Source of the DNA: Edolisoma coerulescens
Taxonomy: Eukaryota; Chordata; Aves; Passeriformes; Campephagidae
DNA length: 64,000 bases
Direction of reading: 5' to 3'
Assembly (NCBI GenBank): GCA_013397115.1
Contig: VWZW01006279.1
Coordinates: 2,164,357 to 2,228,356 of the forward strand
The notes under the pieces are model-generated. The model worked only from the letters and a program-made list of their open reading frames with translations, did no database searches and had not been told where the DNA came from. Of the stretch, positions 26,730 through 37,204 are shown one piece after another. The position numbers and the translations under genes are program-made. Every line of letters starts with the position of its first letter. The stretch's first letter is position 1.

Positions 26730-27530
26730 TGTAAAGGATGACAACTAATTTCCTGCAAGCTCAGTGAAGTCAGTCCCCAAAACAAGCCAATGCATTTTTA
26801 AAACCACAGCTGGGGGTCTACTGTATTATAACATGACCCCAGAGAGGGTAGAAATTGCTGCTGAGGTGAGTGCTCACAGCTATTGTTTTAGGCTGCTGAC
26901 TCAGGCAAACAAGGCTGCCTTGTTTCGCATCTGAAAGGACTTTTTTATTGGTTTCAGGACCACACAGGCTAGAAATGGCTTGGAGTTCTTGGTTTGTGGG
27001 TGGAAGGAGGAGTGGGAGGTTTCCTCCATCAACACAAATTGTGAGGAAAATCAGAGTACATGAGAAGCAGCTTTCCAGTGCCCCAGGACGGTGGAAGGCC
27101 ATGAGGGCTCTTGCAAGGGCTCCCCATGGGCACCAAGGCTGGAAAACAGGGTTCCAGGGTGGCAGGTGCAGCTGGCAAAGTGTCCCTAGGGCAGCTGGGT
27201 AGTGGGAGTGACCTGGAGAAGGTAGGAACAAGATCAGAGGGCACTGCACAGGAAAATGCTGGGGACAGCCAATCTTGGGAGAGGAAGCAGGGGCTGCAGT
27301 AGGCGTCATGCAATTCCTCTGAGCCACTAATAAATGCCAAAGAGGAAAGGAGTTGAGCCTGGATGCTGATTAAGGGAGAGTGAAGGAGAGAGTCTAATGA
27401 TGTGCCCTTGGTCTGTGAAGGTCTAGAAAGCTGGCGGCTGGTGAGGCCAAAGCCACAGTGTGCCACTGGCACAGCCCATTCCATGCATACTCCAGGTCCT
27501 CCCAGCACATGGACCACCAGCAATTCCTAT
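26730..27530. other. noncoding DNA, no gene seen
   Basis: Frames of 164-169 codons on the minus strand (26818-27523) overlap each other in different frames. They have no domain and no splice context, so I treat them as chance. GC content rises toward the LTR that follows. Confidence 0.5.
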
Positions 27531-27734
27531 GAAAGCAGGGAATGGAAGTTTATTGTCACAGCAGGTGGAGATGGTGAGGGGTACCGCAAACTTCCGAAAG
27601 CATCTCCAACACGGAGCCGTTCGGTGGCCACCTCCCACGCACACACTCAATCGCACTCGCGCCTGATGGTACTTGCAACAGGTCGACAGCAGAGAGTTGG
27701 GAAGGGTCCTTCGTATGAGGTTCCACAGGAGAGG

Positions 27735-27740
27735 TTTATT
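27735..27740 (-). terminator. LTR polyadenylation signal
   Basis: AATAAA on the minus strand, placed as expected in the R region of the LTR. A second AATAAA at 27549-27554 lies near the presumed LTR end and may be incidental. Confidence 0.5.
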
Positions 27741-27801
27741 TCAGCCACACACGCAAAGGGTACCAGGAACAAAGAACCAAGAACAATGCAGGGCCCAGGC
27801 T

Positions 27802-27808
27802 GATATAC
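27802..27808 (-). promoter_or_regulatory. TATA-like box of the LTR
   Basis: Reads GTATATC on the minus strand, downstream of the CCAAT and GC-box motifs and about 65 bases upstream of AATAAA. The spacing fits a compact U3-R junction. It could be inactive; nothing here shows transcription. Confidence 0.5.
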
Positions 27809-28270
27809 GGGGTTGAAAGGGGGCAGAGAGAGCATCAGGGGCCAATGGTCTGAGGTCCAGGGGGCGGTACAGAGGTGGGGCCAGGGTACCGGGACCAATA
27901 GGGGAACATTGGGGGAGCGGTGAGGGAACAAAGGCCTAGGAGGGAGTGGGGAAGGGAGAACTTTCTGAGGCAGGGACATATTAGGAAGAAAGGGGGAGGG
28001 AAGCCAACAGTCCAACTGAGGGAACAGAACCAGGGCACATGAGCATAATGAAGCAAACACCCTTAGAAGAAGCCTTTTCATTGTAGCTTTCTATGGGGGT
28101 GTCACAGGCTAACACAGTTTATTGCAGGCGCAACTGCAAATGTTGCTGAGGGAGCTGTTGCCCAAGTCCGTTTGACTGGCCCTGAATTAGTCCCCACTTA
28201 AACACATGCAGAAATAGAATAAGCCTATCACTTTCCTATCAGCAATTTATGGAACATTAGAGTCTGAATT

Positions 28271-28308
28271 GGCAAAAGTCCCACTTTGCTGAGAGCAAGA
28301 TCAGGCGC
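28271..28308 (+). repeat. ancient repeat relic inside the enhancer-like block
   Basis: Reads GGCAAAAGTCCC, then TTTGCTGAGAGCAAGATCAG. The second word matches the minus strand of 26684-26729 with one mismatch in 20. The strong preservation of this piece inside an enhancer-like block would fit exaptation, which is an inference. Confidence 0.5.
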
Positions 28309-28635
28309 TCGTGCAGCACTTTGTGTACAATTACTTTTAATTCAGCTCAGTTACCAGTGAACTATAATATCTGCGAGAATTTTTAAATTGATCATTTTGT
28401 CAGTTTCTCTCCTTACACTTGGTCTGCCTTAGACACTTGTCACCAATTTTATTTAATTAGCACCACAATTGTATTAACACCACTTTTTTTTTTTTAATTT
28501 AATTATGCTCCTGCAGTACCCCAGCTTGTTTTGTGCAATTAGCGCTCACTTTCATACAAATTAATCTCCCTGGAGAACGGCATCGAAAATAGAGAAAAGA
28601 AGAGACCTCATTTAATGAAAATAACAACATCAACT

Positions 28636-28655
28636 GGCTATATATGTATATAGCC
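28636..28655. repeat. 20-base near-perfect palindrome
   Basis: GGCTATATA and TATATAGCC form perfect 9-base inverted arms around a TG centre. It could be a dimeric factor site or a small cruciform; chance is possible in AT-rich DNA, though the GGC/GCC ends make it less trivial. Confidence 0.85.
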
Positions 28656-28770
28656 CTCATATGTTGCCAAACATGCAATTTGAGATTTGTGGCTCCCGTA
28701 CACATGAAATGATCAAGCGGTTTTCTCTGCAGTGAATTGAGTAATTTAATTTTGTCAAGAGCTTTCTGTC

Positions 28771-31699
28771 CTGGTCATAGCACAGAGAGTTAACTCTGTC
28801 TTTTGCTCTATCAGGCAATTTAATCTAAAGAGGACAAGAGGAAGACTGGTTCCTGTGCCTGGTAAACATTTGCTTTATCAGGGAATGTAAGAGTGCTTCT
28901 AACAGCCCTTTCTCACTTTAACTGCAGCCACAGAGAATTTGAGCCGAATTTAGGGTATCTAAAGCCACTGACTGCTTAGTCTCTGTGATGGTCTTTCTGT
29001 GCTGAGGTTTGTTTAGTGTTTTGGCTGCCCTCCACATAAATGGACACGAACCTGAACCACTAATTCATATTCCATCCACAGGGAACAGCAAAACAGCTAA
29101 TTCCTGAGGCAGCAGAAGAAACCAAACAGACGAACTTCACTCATTATCCATCTTTGTGCCATGGTACCAGAAGTGAGCAAGAAACATGGTCCAGGACGGA
29201 GTGTTTTGCCCAGCTATTTGCTTCCAATTTTTTTTACCAACTTCTACATTAATTTGCCATTCCCTGCACTTAAAAGTGTTTCATCAAACAGAAAAGCTTG
29301 TGGAAAGCCTGTGTGAGAGGAGAGTACAGGGCCAAAGGGGTGTTCACGCACATACACAGTCAAGTGGGTGGAAAAGGATGGAATAATTTATCTGCAGTAC
29401 CACACCCGAGGGACCAGCAGAGTATGTGGGACAGTCTGCAACACTGATGTAATGAGAAGATGGTAAGCGTGATGGCATGATGACCAACCAGGTAGCACCC
29501 ATTCAGCACAACTCAAAAGCTATTTCTGAGTTCTCTGAAAAAATCAGAGAAATTGGACCTAGGGTGGACACTTGAGACCATCACCAAAATCACCAGTTAA
29601 ACCAAGATGTGATGCATTTTTGCATGTTTTCACCAGCTGGGTTTCATAGGAGCTGGTGCCCTTGCCACTGCCCTCAGAGACTGAGCACAGCAGCAAACTT
29701 CTCCAGCCCCCCTAAATCTGTCAGGGCGGCAGAGTCACGTCGTCTTCAGGCATCCCTCTTAGAGATGCCTATTCCTGGAGCCCCAGCTTATTGCATGATG
29801 AACTGAAGGTCCACAGAGCAATCCAAGCAGCCCTGGCTGAAAGCTTTGTGGTGAAAAAGAGAGGGAGGAATTTGTGCCTGTAGCATGTTCCCTCACACTC
29901 CTTTCAGCCCTGAAGCCATGGTGCTTTTCTGCCAGCCTTCAAAGGGATGTGTTTGAGGAATCCCATATTGAGTAACTGTAAGAGGCTTCTCCTGCAAATG
30001 TTATCTGAAGTCACACAGGAGCTGGATATAACTGCAGAGAAGGGGAGTTTGGGCGGCTCAGATATTGTCCCAAATCCTTTTTGTCCTGTGGAATGGTACT
30101 ATAAATTTTGCACAAAGGTGCATATACCATTTGATCAGAAATACTATAAAAATGCCCTTGCTATTATGGCTTATTTTGCTTGCTCAAACTGTGATGGAGA
30201 ACAGATACATTGAGAAAAAAAGGCGCAAATGGAAAGCTGGTGAAGAAGTGTGGGGATGAGTCAATCAGCTACACAGAACTGAGAAGAGATCAAAGACTGT
30301 ATCAATGATTAACAGGAGTACATCAGGGGTTTTGGATTTTCAAAGCTTACTCTCAGCCAGCTTAAAGTGAGATGTGATGTGCTACAACCTTCTGTTGTGT
30401 TTTAGAGCAAAAGAAAGTCCTGCTTAACATATATCAGCAAACTACAGGCTCAGTATTTCTTTTCACATCTGACTTCTTGAAACTTTACACTTTAGACGGT
30501 CAAACAGGCCATTTTGGGCATCTGATAACCCTGCCCTAGCCCAATCAAATTAGCCATCAAAGAAATAAAAGCCCAGTACTTGCCTGGACATCTTCTGTGT
30601 TGTGAGATAGCTGGACATTAAAACCATGCCAGAGTGACACTTGATTTTGTTCCGTTGCCACTAACCTGGTTTTTGCTGGTTTGGCGTTTTTCAGCTGTAG
30701 GTATATAAGACAGAAGGAAATAGTTTACTTGGTGACAGAGAAGCTTAAAAAGGTAGGGAGACTTAGAGTCTTGTGGAAAAGCAATCAGAAGTTCAGCAAA
30801 AGTCTCCCTCACCATCCCTGGATACTTGCTGGAGGAGACAGGAGCTGTAAACAGCTTGGAAAGAGCAAGCTGCAAGCTCTATCAGCACCATTCATGTGTG
30901 GATGAGCCGTGGGTTCTCCAGCACAGTCCTTGCATGGGAGTTGCCTTGTGCCTATGGCAGAGGCAGAGGGGATGTTGGCTGCCCACCTTGGGCAGAGACC
31001 TGCATTTCTGAGCTGTTCCTATGGGCTGCAGAAGCAGGACATGTCTTCACATGGGAAATCAGGAAAGCTTTAAAGCCACTTTTGCCTTTGTGTTCCTCAC
31101 AGGCTATGCTGCCATTTGACCTTAAATCAGTCTCCAGTCCTTCTGTCTCTGTGATATCCATGATATCTAACATTGGCAGCTTCTCCCTCTGTTTTACAGT
31201 CCTCTCCCAGCCTGCAGCTGGTTTGCCAGCATGTGTGTGTTAAAAAGGCAGGGCTTGTGCAGGACTTTTCTGCTCCTGGCCAAGGTACAAACAAAGGACC
31301 CATTTTCTCGGGTCAATATGAAACGATTCCCGAGTTTCCTACTGCAGCAGTATTATCTTTCTAAACCTTGTTACCTGGTACGTTTGAGTGGTCCAGTGAA
31401 GGGCAAAATGCCTGCGTGCTACTGGCAGAGCCAGCATTCCTAGGACAACCGGGCACCTTCAGAGGTTCCCCAGGTAATGACTCTCCACCTTCCCCTCTTT
31501 ACACCCTCAGAGCAGCACTCACAAGGATGACTATGCCCGCGTTGCCCTCCCTTGGGGTGCTTGGTGGAGGAGAGGTGGGATTTCATCCCTCTTCTCTGCT
31601 TGCTGAGCTGAGGAGGAGCACATTCCCGCTGCATTCCAGGCGGCTTGCTTCCTAGGCCTTCCTGAGGGCACCACAAGCACAAAAGGCTCTGGCTAAGCG
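28771..31699. other. noncoding DNA, no gene seen
   Basis: No gene supported. Short frames (up to about 115 codons) on both strands show no recognisable product. The first 400 bases remain AT-rich and may extend the neighbouring enhancer-like block. No transposon was recognised. Confidence 0.55.
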
Positions 31700-32110
31700 T
31701 CGCAGTTTAGCTGTAATTATTCCCGGGGGACAATCCATACGGGCCTCATCTGTCCTGGCCGTCTGCCTTGGTCACAGCCAGCAATGCTCTCAGCAGCAGC
31801 AGAGGACTTCCAGCGCACAGACACAGCCGTGCCAGGGCACCATCCGCACCTCGGTGGTTCGTCCGGCGGGGACAAGCTGTTGGACGAACGCCAGATCTGG
31901 AATCCCGTGTCGGGGATCCCGGTGTTTGTTACGCGTTATCGCAGCCCCTTCTTCCCCCACCCCGGAAGGTGTTTGTGCTTCTGATTGCGGGGGAGGCTGT
32001 TTAGGATCAAACCCCTGTGACCAGGAGGTTTCTGCCACCCTCACAGGGCTGGCATTCCACTGCTCGGGCACACGCCTGGGTGATACCTCCAGCTACAGCG
32101 TTTCTCCTTA
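31700..32110. promoter_or_regulatory. local CpG-rich patch
   Basis: By eye I count roughly 25 or more CpG dinucleotides in about 400 bases, with clusters such as CCTCGGTGGTTCGTCCGGCG near 31850 and TTACGCGTTATCGCAG near 31928. The surrounding DNA is CpG-poor. It could be a small CpG island, a distal promoter for a noncoding transcript, or a young element that has not yet lost its CpGs. No TATA box, splice donor or repeat family decides between these. Confidence 0.35.
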
Positions 32111-32409
32111 GCACATTAAAGCCTCACCGGCCAAAACCCCCTTGTTAGCACTTGCTGCACGGAGCAGTTGATCACTTCAGCAGCAGAACAAGTTACTTTG
32201 GAGATTAATGACACGCTCGTTCAGCTTTGTCCTTTCTATTTGTTAACTAGTTCCTTCTGCAAATAATAAATACAGAGGGCGAAAAAAAACCCCAACCCTA
32301 TTCTCCAGAGCACCACTGTGAGGAGACAGGATTAGAATGACATCAAGTGGCTTTCAGCGTGACTTTGTGCAGCGTCAGGGTAGACATTCATACTGCAACA
32401 CAATTATTC
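32111..32409. other. noncoding DNA, partly enhancer-like
   Basis: Moderately AT-rich sequence with GGAGATTAATGACACGC near 32198 and TTTGTTAACTAGTTC near 32240. It is weakly enhancer-like but too short a signal to call. No coding sequence. Confidence 0.4.
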
Positions 32410-32480
32410 AGTCAATCCCACTCCCTGTGAAGTCAATGGATACTGTGCCAGGGACTTCAAAGGAAGAAGGATCATGCCCT
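32410..32480 (+). repeat. possible ancient repeat relic
   Basis: Contains GTGAAGTCAATGGATAC, GGGACTTCAAAGG and GGATCATGCCC in an order like that of the relics at 26684 (minus) and 28271 (plus). Similarity is weaker here and rests partly on memory of an old sauropsid repeat with GAAGTCAATGG words. Confidence 0.4.
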
Positions 32481-33259
32481 CCTGTGCATTTTAGGGCTCT
32501 AACAGAGGTTGCTAAAAGCAGTTTTTAAACAAAGTAATCCCATTTATTTTTCAGAGAAGCATGCAGAAACACTAGACTTGCTAGCTGCTCAGGGAATTCC
32601 ATTTTTTTTCCACTTAATTGTGCTCCTAAGCAAAATGAGAAAGAAAACTAAGATCTTTGTTTTAATCTTCTACAAAATGAAAATTCAAAAAACTGCAAAG
32701 CTCAGTTTGGATCAATGAAAACCTTGTTTTCCAGTAACATCAAAACATGCTTTTTTTGGTTTGAATATCTGCTTCATGAGAGATTATGCTTTGTCGCAGA
32801 GCATGAAAAATGAGAATTTCAGTGATATTTTAGTTAAATGGGACACCAGAACGGGCCAGTCTGACAAGGTCTGTAAGGAATGTCTGGACCACATTGCAAG
32901 CTTTTCATTCTGATGTGTTTTATTTGTAACTGAAATCCAGAATTAATTGATTTTTCATTCCCTGATAGAGAAAAAAAAAATTAATCTTTTGAGTAATTCT
33001 AACCGTCATCTACAAATTCACAACTTGCCTTAAGGGAATGTTTATAAAGAATTAATAAATGACCAACAGATACTACAGGCTTCCTACAGACATGAATATT
33101 AGATATTATAAATGCTCATATGCACACAGGTGTTACAGATATTGAGAGAAGCCCATTGACCTCCTGTCCTCTATAGTAATTGATTAACCATATACCAACC
33201 GATCTGTTTATCCTGTACTGACCATTGGTCCAGCTCACTCTATTGATAAACCTGCCCCT
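32481..33259. other. AT-rich noncoding DNA
   Basis: AT-rich sequence with short A and T runs (for example near 32603 and 32971-32980). No gene, no recognised repeat. Confidence 0.6.
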
Positions 33260-33284
33260 CACATAAAGAATGGCCATTTATGTG
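33260..33284. repeat. inverted repeat (hairpin-capable)
   Basis: The 8-base arms CACATAAA (33260-33267) and TTTATGTG (33277-33284) are perfect reverse complements around a 9-base loop, GAATGGCCA. The segment AATGGCCATT inside is itself palindromic. Function unknown. Confidence 0.85.
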
Positions 33285-33350
33285 AGAATTACTCTGCACC
33301 AGCACCCAGCGTGACATTTCAGATGTGAAGGCCAGCCTCCACAAAGGCTT

Positions 33351-33430
33351 TCATAGGATCACTGAAAGGTTTGAATTGGAAGGGACCTTAAAATTCATCT
33401 ATTGCCAACACCCCTGCCATGGGGGCCGTC
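33351..33430 (-). mobile_element. CR1 LINE 3'-end fragment
   Basis: Begins with the degenerate CR1 terminal repeats TCATAGGA TCACTGAA, followed by TTGGAAGGGACCTTAAA and CCCCTGCCATGG, which are typical words of avian CR1 3' ends read in reverse. Similarity fades after about 33430, so only the tail is preserved. Confidence 0.75.
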
Positions 33431-34860
33431 CAGGGTAAAGTGCCCCATGTGAGACACCAAGTGCAGTACCAGGAGGTGTTTATACCCCTGCTCACATCGG
33501 GCTGGGCACGGCGCTGGAGGAGATGACAAATGCAAAAGGGACGGGAGCAGTGGGGAGATTTATGCACCACCAGGTCAGGAGGCTGGTAGTTCTTACCTTG
33601 TCCAACTTAATGTACTGTTTAAAGGCCACTGCTTGAGCTTCATCTGTAAGATGCAGAGCTCTGATGACAACTCGGGACGTAGTAATTTATGTACTTCCAA
33701 TACAAAGAACCAGCTCCTCTCAATTCCCCTTTCAGATACTTCTCTCACAAAAATGGAAACAAAAGATGATTGCAAAGCCTGGGAGGCTGTCAGGGCTCTG
33801 CTGTTCAGAACAGCCATTTCCTACCCAGCAAGAAAAAGGGAGCCAGAGAGGGAGGGCAGCAGAGATAACACACAGCACAATTTACTGCCCCGAAACAGCC
33901 TCCTCAACTAAAGGCACAACTGTAATCATTGGTGTGAAAATACACTCCCTGCTAACAAGTGAGTGTGATTTACAGCGTGGTTTCATTCCCAGCAAAAGGG
34001 CTTTTGGCAGTCAGGAACGCTGGGCACATCAGCTCCGGGCTGCAGTGCGTGGGGCTGTGTGCAGGTTAGAGGGGCATCTCACAGAAAGAGGGGTGCTTTC
34101 TCCTGACATTGCACAGCCACAACATTTCAAAATGCCTCCCATTAAAAAAAAACACAAACACAATTATGATAACGGCAATGAAGGACAGTGCACTGAAATA
34201 GTTCAATTTTTGAGATGTCCCAGTGAATGTTTCTGATTTACAGAAATCTTAAGAAGCTTATTGTATTAGTTCTGTTTCCTCAGTTAAGCAAAATCAGCTT
34301 TAAATCACTCTTCCCCAAGAGAGAAAATGGAAAGCATAGGTCGTGTATATTAGAGAAGCTCCAATTTTACCAAAATCAGCTTAAATTAACACTTAAGTTT
34401 TACCACAAAGATCTGCTAACTGATTTAAAATGGGCATATATCAGTTTAAATTGAGCTCTCACGGAGGCTTGCTTCAGTTATTACAGAACAAACTAGTCAA
34501 AGAGACTGCCATCTACTCTTAACAATTGCTGATGTTATCATTACTTCCAAACAGAACAAGACATGTCTGGCTCAGAGTTCGATCTGCTGCTGAAGACGTG
34601 AGATGTTTAATGTCATCTTTCAAATTTAAATACCAAGGGCATAAAGGTGGGTATCTTGAGAAGGGATTGCAACACATGCCAAGCTTAAAAAAGAGTCCCT
34701 GGCCAGATTTAATTCTACAAGACTTCAGCTTTCCTAACCCAGTCTCTGGCTGCTTTGGCAATTTCTCTGGAATTCCTTTGTGCTGATCTTCAGGTGCTTT
34801 TGTGCTGACCTGTGATCCCTCTCCAGGCTCTGTGCATCTGTTGCTGGCACTGGCATCAAA
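33431..34860. other. noncoding DNA, no gene seen
   Basis: A 190-codon plus-strand frame (33664-34236) is the longest of the window. It is low in recognisable motifs, starts in no defined context and overlaps a shorter frame on the same strand. I treat it as chance. No repeat was identified. Confidence 0.5.
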
Positions 34861-34939
34861 CTAGTAGAGATGGGATGGATTGACATTCCCCTGCCCCAGG
34901 AACTTTAAAGCCCTCCTCACCAGCTTGGCAAGCCTGTGG

Positions 34940-34955
34940 NNNNNNNNNNNNNNNN
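34940..34955. other. assembly gap (16 N)
   Basis: Sixteen N bases within a GC-rich segment, followed 22 bases later by a run of 16 C (34978-34993). This is probably a sequencing drop-out rather than biology. Confidence 0.98.
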
Positions 34956-34977
34956 TCCGCAACCCTGGCGCCAAAGT

Positions 34978-34993
34978 CCCCCCCCCCCCCCCC
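34978..34993. repeat. poly-C run
   Basis: Sixteen consecutive C bases beside the gap. The length is likely to be unreliable in the assembly. Confidence 0.9.
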
Positions 34994-35075
34994 TTCCCTG
35001 ACAGATGGACACCATCAGCCCCCAGATAGTCCCCTGGTCTAAGTGGCGAACCTCTGGCACCATTCCTGTAAGCAT

Positions 35076-35484
35076 TTTTTGATTCACCAGATTCAACTGT
35101 CCCTTCCAAACCCTTTCCCTTTGACTGGGACGACCAATGAAAAAACTACCTGTGCTTCAGAGTCCTTTATGTCACAGTACCATGAACTGTCAGAGCTCTT
35201 CATGACATTTCACAGGCAGGCATCAATACTTTTGCAAAAGCAACATGGCTCAGGTCAGTAAAAATAAAGCCACTACTCATAGCTTCATTTAACAGAGTGA
35301 GGAAAAATTTGCACAGAATAAAACAGGAAGTAAAGGGCAAAGTGGAGCTCCATTTCCTAACTCTCAGTAGTCCATACATAAGTCTCCATACATTCCCCTA
35401 CAAACACCTGTTATATCCAAATCAGTCCATACTCTGGCTAGTTGTCTAACTCTTATTTTGCTGCAAAATTTTTCTCATTTTATT
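35076..35484. other. noncoding DNA, no gene seen
   Basis: No coding sequence or repeat recognised. Confidence 0.6.
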
Positions 35485-35555
35485 ACAAAAGGGGAAACTG
35501 AGATTGAGAAAGACAAAGAAAAGGAAAAAGAGCCTTGCCCAAATTCCAAGGTTGC
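35485..35555 (+). repeat. possible MIR-like SINE relic
   Basis: GGGGAAACTGAG at 35491-35502 and CTTGCCCAA near 35534 followed by AAGGT are in the order found in the core of MIR SINEs. An A/G-rich insertion separates them. The match is short and diverged, so this is tentative. Confidence 0.3.
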
Positions 35556-35849
35556 ACTTCAAAGAATAGATGGCATGCTTCCAGTCCTAGTGGACACAAG
35601 CCTTATAAAAATTATCCATACAAGCTATTTCAGAATTTTAATGCCTGGCTGCTACTGTTATCATTAGTATGGAAACTATTTTACTCCCACAGGTAGGTAA
35701 CAGCAATGGCCGTGAAGTGCAACATCACGAGGCATCAAGCCAAATTTGCTAAGAGTGTGCAAAGAGTAGAGCCACAACTCCATACCATACCAGATTCTGG
35801 TCCAGTGTTTCCCATTCAGCTTGTTGCCTTTCTCTAGATATTTCCTGCA
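35556..35849. other. noncoding DNA, no gene seen
   Basis: Nothing recognisable. Confidence 0.6.
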
Positions 35850-36070
35850 CAAATACAGTCATGTGTCATTCACATGTAAAAAGTGCTTTTCTTCTATTGA
35901 TCCATTTATCATTTGTCTTTCTTCATGAAAATATAAGGTGATTGAGTAATTCACAGTTACTATTAGAAACAGGTAATCATCCTGAATGAGCGAATTAATG
36001 GATTACTTGATGTTAATAAATCATCTGCTACTTCCTCATATATGCCATGGGAAAAGCTTCAGAGATGCCT
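35850..36070. promoter_or_regulatory. candidate enhancer-like AT-rich block
   Basis: Closely spaced homeodomain-like words: GATTGAGTAATTC near 35940, AGGTAATCATCC near 35971, GCGAATTAATGGATTACTTG near 35990-36009 and GTTAATAAATCATC near 36012. It is non-repetitive. The role is inferred from motif density only. Confidence 0.3.
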
Positions 36071-37204
36071 AGAGGGTCAAATTCCCTCATCAGTGGCAAA
36101 GATCACAAAGAAAACTACTTACATTTGAAGGTCTGGGACGTAGAGGACAAAATGATAAGGCTGGGTTGGCCATCCAGGGTCAGCTGTATTTAAAATGTGG
36201 GAGAGCTCAGGCAGATGCATGCCATGTTGGTTCTCCAGGCTGCTGGCAGGTGAGGGAGGAGGAAGACACCTGCATGGCATGACTGGGCTCCATGAAGATC
36301 CTGGCGCTTTCCTGCATCACTGGGAAACACCACAAGAATCAAAGAGCCAAACACCAAAGTGAGCACATGCTGACTAGAGGGTAATTGTGGCCATCAGAGG
36401 TGAGTAGTTACTTGGACATGCCTGTTTCAAATTAATGAGGCATTTATTAGCTTCTATAGTTCTTTAGGAAAAAGTTGCAGAAAATTATGAAATCACCTAA
36501 CAAAATAACCAAAAAATGAAAATGGTGTTTTGTCTTCTGAACGAGACAATGTAAAGCAGGCAGGAACCATTTAAAGCAGGCAGGAATAGACAGATATCTG
36601 CTCATGAACAAGAAACTTCATTGAAGGTCTCAATGGACTCAAGAAAAAAGTGCTGACAAGAGCCCACTGACATATAAAACATGTGCAATTCAAGACATTC
36701 AGATTGTTCTTCTTTTGAAGAACATTTAGCTCTTCTTAGAAGCCTCCAAAGAAGAAAGCAGAAAAAAAAATTGGACAAAAAACCCCTGCTGCCACAGCTA
36801 CTTACAAAACATCCCTTGCATGATGCCAGCTAACTATGGTGGGCATGGCAGCAGCTGGATGCCATCATAATCGCTGATCTCCCATGCAGCCAGGGAAACC
36901 AAATCCTGCTGCTGCTGCTCACTGAAGGAACAGGACCTCTTCTTCCTCCTCACCAGTAAATTGATGCCTGCTGTTGGGAAGGCAATGGGTGACTTACTAG
37001 AGGGTGAGCCAGTCGTTTACTCAATCCCGCTGTGCTGCACAGGAGAGCAATGCTCATGTGTTTACACAAATGAAAGCTGTACTGCCTTGGACTGCTGCCG
37101 AAAATGAGGAAGATATTTCCACTCAACGTTTTAGACTAGCTTTCTTTTAATGTTTTAATTCTGTTTGATGACTTAGTCCCGCCTGCAATTTCATTTTCCT
37201 GGAG
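36071..37204. other. noncoding DNA, no gene seen
   Basis: No gene supported. A short (CTG)4 tract lies at 36907-36919, and a 15-base direct repeat is listed separately. Confidence 0.6.
36552..36586. repeat. 15-base direct repeat
   Basis: TAAAGCAGGCAGGAA occurs at 36552-36566 and again at 36572-36586, identical, separated by five bases. A small local duplication. Confidence 0.85.

Larger units (their letters stand above)
27531..28110 (-). mobile_element. solo LTR of an endogenous retrovirus-like element
   Basis: Read on the minus strand, this stretch has LTR layout in the right order. A pyrimidine-rich U3 carries two inverted CCAAT boxes (plus-strand CCAAT at 27895-27899 and 27842-27846) and a GC-box word (27860-27867). 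A TATA-like GTATATC (27802-27808) comes next, and AATAAA (27735-27740) follows about 65 bases downstream. A presumed U5 follows, with a second AATAAA at 27549-27554. No internal gag, pol or env sequence flanks it, so it is likely a solo LTR. The ends are approximate: I could not find a convincing target-site duplication. Resemblance to songbird LTRs is from memory. Confidence 0.6.
28115..28770. promoter_or_regulatory. strong candidate conserved enhancer-like block
   Basis: The most enhancer-like stretch of the window: AT-rich, non-repetitive and packed with homeodomain words, including TAATTA at 28454-28459, AATTTAATTATG near 28497-28507, GCAATTAGCG near 28535 and ACAAATTAATC near 28556. It also contains a 20-base near-palindrome (28636-28655), a T12 run (28484-28495) and a relic of a dispersed repeat (28271-28308). 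It begins directly beside the solo LTR. The regulatory role is inferred from composition; conservation was not tested. Confidence 0.4.
34861..35075 (-). repeat. unassigned interspersed repeat fragment around a gap
   Basis: The words CTTTAAAGCCCTCCTCACC and CAGCTTGGCAAGCCTGTGG before the gap, and CATCAGCCCCCAGATAGTCC after it, resemble from memory a dispersed avian repeat, possibly the 5' part of a CR1 element in reverse. The gap interrupts it. The orientation and family are uncertain. Confidence 0.3.

Noticed and set aside
26818..27523. Two overlapping minus-strand frames of 164-169 codons
   Set aside because: They overlap in different frames in GC-richer DNA where stop codons are scarce, and neither resembles a known protein.
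33664..34236. 190-codon plus-strand open frame, the longest in the window
   Set aside because: No recognisable domain or composition bias of a protein, and frames of this length are expected by chance in 64 kb read in six frames. It was not counted as a gene.
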